Positions 7,739 to 15,240 of a DNA stretch of 16,136 nucleotides are shown piece after piece (the stretch's first letter is position 1; each line of letters begins with the position of its first letter). The notes beneath the pieces were generated by a model. The model worked only from the letters and a program-made list of their open reading frames with translations, ran no database searches and was not told the origin of the DNA. The stretch is from JANOAR01 sp031411235 (GTDB lineage: Bacteria; Verrucomicrobiota; Verrucomicrobiia; Verrucomicrobiales; Verrucomicrobiaceae), in NCBI GenBank assembly GCA_031411235.1, contig JANOAR010000328.1:1-16136 (forward strand), given 5' to 3'. A program made the translations under genes and the position numbers.

Positions 7739-8656
7739 ATGAAGCCCCACTGGACAGGCGTCTTTCCCGCCATCACCACGCAGATGAACAAAGATGGCTC
7801 GATCAACCTCGACGCCACCGCCCGCCACGCTGAAGTCCTCATTGCCTCGGGCATCAACGGCATCGTCTTCCTTGGTTCGCTGGGTGAAAACCAAACGCTG
7901 CTGCCCGATGAAAAACGCCTCGTCATCAGCGAGATGGTCAAGGTCATCAAAGGCCGCATCCCGCTGCTCAGTGGTGTCGCCGAGACCAGCACTGCCGAGG
8001 CCATTCGCTACACACGCGATGTGGAAGCGCTCGGAGCCGATGGCGTGATGCTGCTGCCCAGCATGTGCTACAAGGCCGATCCCGATGAGACCATGACCTT
8101 CTACCGCAGCGTCGCCAAGAAGACTGGCCTGCCCATCATGATCTATAACAACCCCATCAGCTACGCCAACGACATCACGCCCGAGATGTTCGCCAAGCTG
8201 GCTGATCAGAAGAATTTCGTCGCCTTAAAAGAGAGCACCGGCGACCCCCGCCGCATCACCGAGTTGCACAACGTCATCGGTGGACGCTACGCCCTTTTCA
8301 CCGGCGTTGATGATCTCGTGATGGAGTCCAGCATCGCCGGTATCGACGGCTGGGTCGCAGGCGCAGGCATCGCTTTCCCCCAGGAAAATCAACACCTCTG
8401 GAATCTCATGCGCGCCGAGAAATGGGACGATGCCCGCAAGCTCTACCGTTGGTTCCAGCCGCTGATGAAGCTCGATACCAGCGTCCACTTCGTGCAGTAC
8501 ATCAAGCTCGCCGTGCAAGAAGCCGGCCTCGGCACCGAGTGGCTGCGCGCCCCGCGATTGACGGTCAAAGGCGACGAACGTAAGCGCGTGCTGAAGATCA
8601 TCCACGACGGCATCGCGGCTCGTCCCAAGCTGCTCAAAACAAAGCCCGCGCGCTGA
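7739..8656 (+). CDS. DHDPS/NAL-family lyase, probable pyrroline-4-hydroxy-2-carboxylate deaminase
   Basis: A 305-residue class I aldolase-type TIM barrel of the DapA/NanA superfamily. The start at 7739 gives MKPHWTGVFPAITTQMNKDG, the usual first strand. The Schiff-base Lys is K164 (FVALKEST) and the catalytic Tyr is Y136 (IMIYNNP). The usual GTTGE loop reads GSLGEN at about 46-51. That variant argues against a housekeeping dihydrodipicolinate synthase. It is first in a four-gene operon that also encodes a hydroxyproline-type epimerase and a D-amino-acid oxidoreductase. In that setting the known superfamily role is hydrolytic deamination of pyrroline-4-hydroxy-2-carboxylate to alpha-ketoglutarate semialdehyde. 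The fold is certain; the substrate is inferred from neighbours. Another 2-oxo acid lyase or dehydratase is possible. Confidence 0.88.
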   Translation: MKPHWTGVFPAITTQMNKDGSINLDATARHAEVLIASGINGIVFLGSLGENQTLLPDEKRLVISEMVKVIKGRIPLLSGVAETSTAEAIRYTRDVEALGADGVMLLPSMCYKADPDETMTFYRSVAKKTGLPIMIYNNPISYANDITPEMFAKLADQKNFVALKESTGDPRRITELHNVIGGRYALFTGVDDLVMESSIAGIDGWVAGAGIAFPQENQHLWNLMRAEKWDDARKLYRWFQPLMKLDTSVHFVQYIKLAVQEAGLGTEWLRAPRLTVKGDERKRVLKIIHDGIAARPKLLKTKPAR

Positions 8657-8666
8657 TCTCCCAACC

Positions 8667-10421
8667 ATGGAAACTCCGCCACTCCTCGCCCTCGCCGTGC
8701 TCCTCTGTTCAAACCTAAGCCTGCGGGCCAACGAAGCCGACACGGCGCTCGAAGCCTTCTTCCGCGCCCATCTCGATGCCTGCTTCGCCATGCGTCCTCT
8801 CGATGCCTCGGGCCTGGGCGATCATCGCTTTGATGACAAGCTCGATGACATCTCCGCCGAGGCGCGAGACAAGTGGCTGGAGCACGATCAGCAAGCCCTC
8901 GCCGCGCTGCCCAAGGCCGTGCCGTATGCTGATCTATCGCCCGATGGCAAGGTCAGTTGCGACATCCTACGCGATGAGTTGCAGCGCAATATCTGGCTCG
9001 CTCAGAACACCCATCCCTTCGTCGAAGACCCCCGCACCTACGGCGGCTACATCAGCGATAGCGTCTATTCATTGCTCACCCAATCCACGCTGCCAAAGGA
9101 GACCAACATCCGCAACGCCATCGCTCGAATGGCACTCATACCGAGCATCATCGCAGCGGCCAAGGCAACCATTTTGAACCCACCCAAGTCCGTGCTGGAA
9201 ACCGCCATCGTGCAGAATCGCGGAGCCATCGCTTTCTACGAAAAAGAACTCTTCGACCTCGCCGCTGATAGCCCACAACTCCCCGCACTGAAGGCCGCCG
9301 CCGCACCCTTGGTCGAGGTTTTAAAGCAACATCAAGCCCACCTCGAAAGCCTGCTGCCCACGGCCAAAGGCGAGTGGCGATTGGGCAATGAAAAATTTTC
9401 GCGCAAGCTCGAGATGGTGCTCGATGCTGGCCTCACTGCTGAGCAAGTCCTAGCCGATGCCGAGGGCGAATTCACCCGCGTGCAGCGCGACATGTACGTC
9501 GTCGCCCGGCAGCTCTGGAGCCATTATTTCTCCGCTACTCCACTGCCGCCCGATGATGAACCAGGTCGCCACGAAACCATCGCCAAAGTCATCCACGCCG
9601 TCAGTCAGGAGCACGGCAAACCCGAAGACCTCGTGACCGATGCACGCGCTACCGCAGGCAAAATCAAAGCCTTCATCACCGAGCGCGACATCCTCCGCCT
9701 GCCCGATCCCGATCGCTGCCAAATCCTCGAAATGCCCGAGTTCAAGCGTGGCAACTCGCTCGCTTATTTGGAGTCGGCACTGCCGCTCGATCCCGCAGGC
9801 CGCAGCGTCTATGCCGTCAGCCCACCGCCCGCCGATTGGAGCCCACAGCGCGTCACCAGTTTCCTGGAGGAATACAACCAGCACATGCTGCAAGTGCTCA
9901 CCATCCACGAGGCCTACCCCGGCCACTATGTGCAGCTTGAATACAGCAACCGCCAGCCCTCGCTCATCCGCCGCGTGCTGCAATCCGGCGTCTTCATGGA
10001 AGGCTGGGCCGTCTATACCGAGCAGATGATGCTCGACCAAGGCTATGGCAACGGCGACCTCGCCCTGCGTTTGAACCAACTCAAATTTTACCTCCGCGCC
10101 GTCGGCAACGCCATCCTCGACAACAGGATGCACTGCACCGCCATGACCGATGACGATGCCCTCCACTTCCTCACCCAAGGAGCCTTCCAAAGCGAAGGCG
10201 AAGCCCGCCTGAAAATCATCCGTGCCAAGCAAAGCAGCGTGCAACTCAGCACCTACTTCGTGGGCCGCATGGCCATGTATCGCCTGCGTCAAGTCATCGC
10301 CCGCGAACAAGGCGACACCTTCCATCTAGGCCGCTATAACGAAGCCGTGATGGCCCACGGCTCCGTGCCTGTGAAGTATCTGCCAGCGCTGGTGCGGGCG
10401 CGGCTAACGCAGCCACGCTGA
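8667..10421 (+). CDS. secreted DUF885-family metallopeptidase
   Basis: A 584-residue protein of the DUF885 family, predicted zinc metallopeptidases. The signal peptide is METPPLLALAVLLCSNLSLRA, with probable cleavage near residue 21, so it should act in the periplasm or outside. The metal site is HEAYPGH (His414, Glu415, His420), the HExxxGH-like version typical of this family. The third ligand is probably Glu445 in MEGWAVYTEQM. The length fits the family (about 550-600). It begins 10 nt after the lyase stop and ends 3 nt before the epimerase start, so it belongs to the operon. By context it could free proline- or hydroxyproline-containing residues from peptides for the pathway. No DUF885 member with that specificity is known to me, so the substrate is inference. 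Confidence 0.9.
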   Translation: METPPLLALAVLLCSNLSLRANEADTALEAFFRAHLDACFAMRPLDASGLGDHRFDDKLDDISAEARDKWLEHDQQALAALPKAVPYADLSPDGKVSCDILRDELQRNIWLAQNTHPFVEDPRTYGGYISDSVYSLLTQSTLPKETNIRNAIARMALIPSIIAAAKATILNPPKSVLETAIVQNRGAIAFYEKELFDLAADSPQLPALKAAAAPLVEVLKQHQAHLESLLPTAKGEWRLGNEKFSRKLEMVLDAGLTAEQVLADAEGEFTRVQRDMYVVARQLWSHYFSATPLPPDDEPGRHETIAKVIHAVSQEHGKPEDLVTDARATAGKIKAFITERDILRLPDPDRCQILEMPEFKRGNSLAYLESALPLDPAGRSVYAVSPPPADWSPQRVTSFLEEYNQHMLQVLTIHEAYPGHYVQLEYSNRQPSLIRRVLQSGVFMEGWAVYTEQMMLDQGYGNGDLALRLNQLKFYLRAVGNAILDNRMHCTAMTDDDALHFLTQGAFQSEGEARLKIIRAKQSSVQLSTYFVGRMAMYRLRQVIAREQGDTFHLGRYNEAVMAHGSVPVKYLPALVRARLTQPR

Positions 10422-10424
10422 AGA

Positions 10425-11354
10425 ATGCAACGCCTCCAAATCATAGACTCCCATACAGGCGGCGAACCCACGCGTGTGGTCATCAGCGGCGGGCCGGAAC
10501 TCGGCAGCGGCAGTGTCGCCGAGAAGCTGACGGTGTTGCGGGCGAAGCATGATGACTTCCGCCGAGCGGTAGTGAATGAGCCGCGTGGCAGCGATGTTTT
10601 AGTCGGAGCATTGCTGGTCGAACCCAGTGATCCGAGCTGTGTCACGGGCGTCATTTTTTTCGACAACGTGACCTTCCTTGGCATGTGCGGGCATGGCACC
10701 ATCGGCTTGGTGGTAACGCTCGCGCACATGGGGCGCATCGCGGCGGGCGAGCATCGCATCGAGACGCCCGTGGGCGTGGTGACGGTGGTGCTGCATCGCG
10801 ATGATTCGGTGTCGGTAACGAATATCCCGGCGTATCGCAAGGCCAAGGCGGTGCGCGTGGATGTGCCTGGCGTGGGTCGAATCACGGGCGATGTGGCTTG
10901 GGGTGGGAACTGGTTTTTCCAGATCGACGAGCATGGGCAATCGCTTGATCTCGCGAATGCCGAGGCACTCACGGACTTCACTTGGCGCATTCGATTGGCC
11001 GTGAATGCGCAAGGCTTTCCCGAGGTGGATCACATCGTGCTCTTTGCCCCGTCGCCTTCGTCTGGAGCGCATTCGCGGAACTTTGTGCTGTGCCCTGGCA
11101 AGGCCTATGACCGCTCGCCTTGCGGCACCAGCACGAGCGCACGGCTGGCGTGTCTCGCGGCTGATGGCTTGCTGGCGCAAGGCGAGCCCATGGTTCAGGA
11201 GAGCATCGTCGGCAGCCGCTTCACAGGCAGCTATCACTGGGCAGACCGAGCGGCAGGCACGGTGATCCCGACAATAACGGGCACGGCCTTCATCACGGGT
11301 GAAGGCACGCTGCTGCTTGATCCGCGCGATCCGTTTTGTTGGGGGATTCAATAG
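10425..11354 (+). CDS. proline racemase-family epimerase, probable 4-hydroxyproline 2-epimerase
   Basis: A 309-residue cofactor-independent epimerase. The two catalytic Cys are present: Cys88 in FLGMCGHGTIG and Cys233 in DRSPCGTSTSARLA, with His90 and Asp229 nearby. A Cys/Cys pair marks racemases and epimerases, whereas trans-3-hydroxy-L-proline dehydratases carry a Thr at the second place. The N-terminal IDSHTGGEPTRVV is typical of 4-hydroxyproline epimerases, and the length matches them (about 308-314). The reaction would be trans-4-hydroxy-L-proline to cis-4-hydroxy-D-proline in the cytoplasm. It sits between the DUF885 peptidase (3-nt gap) and the FAD oxidoreductase (4-nt gap), the enzyme expected to act next. 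Proline racemase activity is the main alternative. Confidence 0.92.
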   Translation: MQRLQIIDSHTGGEPTRVVISGGPELGSGSVAEKLTVLRAKHDDFRRAVVNEPRGSDVLVGALLVEPSDPSCVTGVIFFDNVTFLGMCGHGTIGLVVTLAHMGRIAAGEHRIETPVGVVTVVLHRDDSVSVTNIPAYRKAKAVRVDVPGVGRITGDVAWGGNWFFQIDEHGQSLDLANAEALTDFTWRIRLAVNAQGFPEVDHIVLFAPSPSSGAHSRNFVLCPGKAYDRSPCGTSTSARLACLAADGLLAQGEPMVQESIVGSRFTGSYHWADRAAGTVIPTITGTAFITGEGTLLLDPRDPFCWGIQ

Positions 11355-11358
11355 AGCC

Positions 11359-12612
11359 ATGAGCAAACACATCCTCATCATCGGCGGCGGCGTCATTGGC
11401 CTTTGCACAGCCTATTATTGCGCATTTCGCGGGCATCGCGTCACGCTGCTGGAGCGCGAGCCGGAGGCGCACGAGGGTTGCTCGTTTGGCAATGCGGGCA
11501 TGATTGTGCCGAGTCACTTCGTGCCGCTTGCGGCACCTGGCATGGTGGCGATGGGGCTGCGGATGATGTGGAATCCTGAGTCGCCGTTTTACATCAAGCC
11601 GCGTCTCGATGCAGACCTCATCGCGTGGAGCTGGAAATTCTGGTGCGCGGCGAATGCCGGGCATGTCCGCCGCTCTGCGCCGCTGCTGCGCGACTTGAGC
11701 TTCGCGAGCCGTGCGCTGTTTGAAGAGCTGGCGATGCTGCCAAACTTTGACTTCGATCTGACCCAGCGCGGCCTGTTGATGCTGTGCAAAACGCAGCACG
11801 CGCTCGATGACGAAGCGAAGTATGCGGCCCAAGCCAATGCGCTCGGCGTGCCTGCCGAGGTGCTCTCGCCAAGCGCCGCCGCAACGCTCGATCCCGGTGT
11901 GCGGATGGACATCGCAGGCGCGGTGTATTTCCCCAAGGACTGCCATCTCTCGCCAGGGCGATTCATGGCAGGAATGCGTGCCCAGTGCGCTGCGATGGGC
12001 GTGACGTTTCACTATGAAACAGAGGTCACAGGCTTCACGCAGCAAGGTCAGCGCATCACTTCTGCGAAGACGGAGGGCACAACCTTTGAAGCCGATGAAA
12101 TCGTGCTCTGCGGCGGTTCGTGGTCGCCTTTGCTAGCGAAGGAACTCGGGCTGAAGTTGCCCATGCAAGCGGGCAAAGGCTACAGCCTCACGCTGTCACA
12201 GCCACGGCAGTTGCCGCAGCTTTGCTCCATCTTCACCGAGGCGCGCATGGCCATCACACCGATGGGCAGTTCGTTGCGTTTCGGTGGCACGATGGAGATC
12301 GCCGGGCTCGATGAAGCCATCAACCCACGGCGCGTGGAGGGCATCATCAAATCCGTGTCGCGCTACTTCCCTGACTTCACGCCTGCCGACTTCGCAGGCA
12401 TCCAGCCCTGGAGTGGCCTGCGCCCGTGCTCACCCGATGGGATGCCTTACCTGGGCCGCACCGCGAAGTATGCCAATCTAACCCTCGCCACTGGCCACGC
12501 GATGATGGGGCTGAGTCTAGGGCCGATCACGGGCAAGCTGGTGGCACAGGTGATGGATGGCGAGAAGCCAGCGCATGAACTGGCGCGACTATCGCCCGAT
12601 CGTTATGCGTGA
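11359..12612 (+). CDS. DadA-like FAD-dependent oxidoreductase, probable D-hydroxyproline dehydrogenase
   Basis: A 417-residue DAO/DadA-type flavoprotein. The start at 11359, 4 nt after the epimerase stop, gives MSKHILIIGGGVIGL, placing the Rossmann GxGxxG at residues 9-14 and the ribose-binding Glu at 32. The DadA signature SFGNAGMIVPSHFVPLAAPG follows at about 42-61. The C-terminal WSGLRPCSPDGMPYLG includes a candidate carboxylate-binding Arg355. DadA-type enzymes oxidise D-amino acids and pass electrons to quinone or another acceptor. As the gene after a hydroxyproline epimerase, the likely substrate is cis-4-hydroxy-D-proline, giving pyrroline-4-hydroxy-2-carboxylate. It is the last gene of the operon and is convergent, 38 nt away, with the DUF1549/DUF1553 gene. 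No terminator hairpin is obvious in that gap. Confidence 0.9.
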   Translation: MSKHILIIGGGVIGLCTAYYCAFRGHRVTLLEREPEAHEGCSFGNAGMIVPSHFVPLAAPGMVAMGLRMMWNPESPFYIKPRLDADLIAWSWKFWCAANAGHVRRSAPLLRDLSFASRALFEELAMLPNFDFDLTQRGLLMLCKTQHALDDEAKYAAQANALGVPAEVLSPSAAATLDPGVRMDIAGAVYFPKDCHLSPGRFMAGMRAQCAAMGVTFHYETEVTGFTQQGQRITSAKTEGTTFEADEIVLCGGSWSPLLAKELGLKLPMQAGKGYSLTLSQPRQLPQLCSIFTEARMAITPMGSSLRFGGTMEIAGLDEAINPRRVEGIIKSVSRYFPDFTPADFAGIQPWSGLRPCSPDGMPYLGRTAKYANLTLATGHAMMGLSLGPITGKLVAQVMDGEKPAHELARLSPDRYA

Positions 12613-12650
12613 CTCGCTAAAGCTGAACGGCGCGATTGCCACGTCCAGGC

Positions 12651-14855
12651 TCAGTGATTGAATACAAACTCCGCCGAGTTCAGCAGCGACCACAGGATGT
12701 CTTCGGTAGCGGTCTGGCGGGTGGCTCCGGGCTGGGCGTAGTAGCGTAGGGCGATCTTTAATTCCTGGGCGCTGGGCGTGCGGTTGTAGGTGCTCAGGTA
12801 AAGCTGCTGCACGAGGCGAGGCTCAGGGATGTCGCGGCTCACGAGAGCGCGGATGCGGCTGTTATCGGCGCTGGTTTTATCCATCAAGCTGGTGGAATTC
12901 ATCAGGTGCAGGGCTTGCACGATGCTGCTCTTGCGATCTCGCTCGCAGGGGCACTCTTGGCTGGCATTGGGGCGGCCAAAGGCATCGAGGAAATCGCTGC
13001 CGAGCTTCACATTCCAGGTCTGCGAGGCGCGGCTGCCTTTGGCCATGCCAGCGAAGTCATCGCGCACACCTGTGAGGTCACTCACGGCATCGAGGAGGAC
13101 TTCGCCCGCGAGGCGGCGACGGTAGGCGCGGGAGTAGTTTTTGGTGTCGGCGATGTTGGTGGCATTGGGCCGCGAGCTGAGCTGGTAAATGTGCGAGCGC
13201 ATGATGGTGCGCATCAGGTGTTGCAGGTCGAAGCCGTGGCTGGTGAAGTCTTGCGCAAGCCAGTGCAGTAGGGGCTCATTGGTCGCGGGGTTGGAGACGC
13301 GGAAGTCATCCACAGGATCGACGATGCCTCGTCCCATGAACTCCGACCAAACGCGATTGACGATGGCTTTGGCGAAGTAGGGATTGTCCGAGCCCGTCAT
13401 CCAATCGGCCAACGCGGTGCGTGGATCCTGCCCGGCGACGTAGGGCGTGGCGGGGCCATCGGGGGCGCGAGGCACCATGACGGCATCGGTGATGGGATGC
13501 GTCACCGTGCCTTTGCCGCCATACCACCAGAACTCCGGTTCACCGGAAATGGGGGCCGAGATGCCCTGGCCCTTGCGCTTCATTTGGCCAAAGAAAGCGG
13601 CGAGCGAGTAGTAGTCTTCTTGGCTCCATTTTTCACTGGGGTGATGGTGGCATTTGGCGCATTCGAGACGCACCCCGAGGAAGATTTGACTTGTGAAAGC
13701 AGCGGCATCAATGGGCTCGCGTTTGTCGCGGACGAGAGCCACGGGGCCATACTCGTGAGTGCTGCCGCTGGCGGTGAGCAGCTCGGTGATCATGCGGTCG
13801 TAGGGCTTGTTGGCGCGGAAGGACTCGCGCAACCATTGGTCGAGAAGATAGACGGGCTTCACACCGACACGCGAGGGATTAGGCCGAATGAGATCGCCCC
13901 ACTTGATGGCCCAGTGGTCGGCGTAATTGGGGTGTTGGAATAACGTGTCGATGAGCCGCTCGCGCTTGTTCGGGTCAGTGCTGGCGAGGAAGGCGCTAGC
14001 CTGCTCGGGCGAGGGCAGAATACCGATGGCGTCGAGCGAGGCGCGGCGCAGGAATTCCGCATCGCTGCATGTCGCGGAGGGCTCGTAGCCGAGCTTTTTC
14101 AGGCGAGCATAGACGAGGGTGTCGATCTCGTTTTTCACCGGCAGCGCAGCATATGTGGAGTCGGGCAATAGGGTGTCGGCAGGCACCGTGATGCGGGCGA
14201 CATCGACCATGCCCATGTAGCGAATGATGATGACCCCTTCACCCGTGATCGTGCCCACCGTCACCACGCCATGCTCATCCACACTGGCCACTTCTTTATC
14301 CTGCGAGAGGTAGTCCGCGAGGGCGGTGACATCGCGCGTGCTGGCATCGGAATAGCGCGCGAGGACGCGCAGCGACTGCTGGGCGGTGCGCTTGTAGCTG
14401 CGTTCCTTGGGCGAGACTTCGATGCTCGTCAGCGTGGCCTCATTGGCCTGGGCAAAGGGCATCCCGGCCTGCATCCAGGCGAGTATCGCTTTGTAAGTGG
14501 GCGAGCCTTTCGCAAAGCGTTGCCCACCCTCATGCGGCACGGCACCTGTGGCTTTACTCAGCAGCAGGCTTTCCTCGGGCGCAGCGGGGAAGACACGCCG
14601 CCCCCGATCATCGCGCACGATCTCATTATAGTCGCTGCGCGGGTCATAGGCGAAGATCGAGAGCTTAAAATTGTTCTGCCCCTCGGGCTTCGCGTGGCAA
14701 CCACCCGCATTGCACCCCGCCTTGGAGAGCAGTGGCAGGATGTCGTTGGTGAAGCTCTGACCTGCGGCGGGTGCCGTCGCATGCACGGCCTCTGGTTGCT
14801 GTGCAAAGACAGGCAGCGAGAGGCAGAGTAGAGCGATGAGACAGCGCGGAAACAT
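12651..14855 (-). CDS. secreted DUF1549/DUF1553 protein with cytochrome c-like motifs and an Ig-like domain
   Basis: The start at 14855 gives MFPRCLIALLCLSLPVFAQQ, a clean signal peptide, and 734 residues; upstream in-frame codons only add a non-signal extension. Order of parts: an N-terminal PSCyt-type segment with the unusual CX4CH motif CNAGGCH (Cys48, Cys53, His54); a Big_2-like beta domain at about 143-226 (SIEVSPKERSYKRTAQQ to VARITVP); DUF1549 at about 243-430, with a CXXCH motif CAKCH (Cys399-His403); and DUF1553 at about 478-730, ending in LLNSAEFVFNH as is usual. The family is expanded in Planctomycetes and Verrucomicrobia and often sits beside a DUF1501 gene. Here the next gene downstream is convergent and unrelated. 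The function is unknown; heme binding and a role in polysaccharide degradation have been suggested for such proteins, but nothing here decides it. Confidence 0.9.
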   Translation of the reverse strand: MFPRCLIALLCLSLPVFAQQPEAVHATAPAAGQSFTNDILPLLSKAGCNAGGCHAKPEGQNNFKLSIFAYDPRSDYNEIVRDDRGRRVFPAAPEESLLLSKATGAVPHEGGQRFAKGSPTYKAILAWMQAGMPFAQANEATLTSIEVSPKERSYKRTAQQSLRVLARYSDASTRDVTALADYLSQDKEVASVDEHGVVTVGTITGEGVIIIRYMGMVDVARITVPADTLLPDSTYAALPVKNEIDTLVYARLKKLGYEPSATCSDAEFLRRASLDAIGILPSPEQASAFLASTDPNKRERLIDTLFQHPNYADHWAIKWGDLIRPNPSRVGVKPVYLLDQWLRESFRANKPYDRMITELLTASGSTHEYGPVALVRDKREPIDAAAFTSQIFLGVRLECAKCHHHPSEKWSQEDYYSLAAFFGQMKRKGQGISAPISGEPEFWWYGGKGTVTHPITDAVMVPRAPDGPATPYVAGQDPRTALADWMTGSDNPYFAKAIVNRVWSEFMGRGIVDPVDDFRVSNPATNEPLLHWLAQDFTSHGFDLQHLMRTIMRSHIYQLSSRPNATNIADTKNYSRAYRRRLAGEVLLDAVSDLTGVRDDFAGMAKGSRASQTWNVKLGSDFLDAFGRPNASQECPCERDRKSSIVQALHLMNSTSLMDKTSADNSRIRALVSRDIPEPRLVQQLYLSTYNRTPSAQELKIALRYYAQPGATRQTATEDILWSLLNSAEFVFNH

Positions 14856-14980
14856 GAGCGCCAAACTACGCTGATGCGCTGCGTGGTCTTGCGCCGCACA
14901 GGCTGTCTGGCCCCGGCCTAGTCGAGACACTCCATTGCAGAGTCACCGCTGCTTCGACCCGCCCTGAGGAAAGCCGTTCC

Positions 14981-15117
14981 CTGACTACGGAAGCTCCAGT
15001 CAGAGTCATGGACATCCTTTCCAGCCTTCTGTTTCAACCCGGCCAACGCCGCCCCCTGCCCAGGGCCATAAAGGATTGAGAGGCGCCCGACTTCAAGCGA
15101 AGTGGGGTTACGCCCCA
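14981..15117. repeat. cluster of four short inverted repeats, possible structured RNA or dispersed element
   Basis: Visible pairings are CTGACT (14981-14986) with AGTCAG (14998-15003); ATCCTTT (15014-15020) with AAAGGAT (15070-15076), enclosing the smaller CCCTG-CC-CAGGG; ACTTC (15090-15094) with GAAGT (15099-15103); and TGGGG (15103-15107) with CCCCA (15113-15117). None has a T-run, so they are not typical terminators. The density suggests a folded RNA or a palindromic repeat. Short stems also arise by chance in GC-rich DNA. Confidence 0.35.
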
Positions 15118-15148
15118 TTGAACAAATTGCCTCGGGCAGCGATATACA
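15118..15148 (+). promoter_or_regulatory. weak sigma70-like promoter candidate for the proline-rich protein
   Basis: TTGAAC at 15118-15123 is followed after 19 nt by TATACA (15143-15148), or after 17 nt by GATATA. It lies about 92 nt upstream of the ATG at 15241. The spacing and the -10 match are not ideal, and promoter consensus in this phylum is poorly defined. Confidence 0.2.
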
Positions 15149-15240
15149 TGGAGCATGCGGCTGCACTCCCCGCCGCGAGTTCAAGAACTGTGATGAAAAC
15201 ACCCCCAATTTACCTTCTTCCACCACCACCCCCGCCCATC

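Larger units (their letters stand above)
14856..15240. other. 385-nt region without a convincing gene, rich in inverted repeats
   Basis: This stretch separates the divergent DUF1549/DUF1553 gene from the proline-rich protein. A minus-strand frame (15229 down to 14918, 103 codons, ending GDSAMECLD) is open but has no recognisable domain and low-complexity-free, odd composition; I do not call it a gene. A cluster of short inverted repeats occupies 14981-15117, and a weak promoter candidate lies at 15118-15148. Confidence 0.5.

Noticed and set aside
9450..10325. Minus-strand 291-codon open frame opposite the DUF885 gene
   Set aside because: It is a shadow of a clear metallopeptidase; the composition fits an antisense reading of a third-position GC-biased gene.
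14856..14930. Earlier start for the DUF1549/DUF1553 protein
   Set aside because: It would bury the signal peptide 25 residues inside the protein; the Met at 14855 begins it cleanly.
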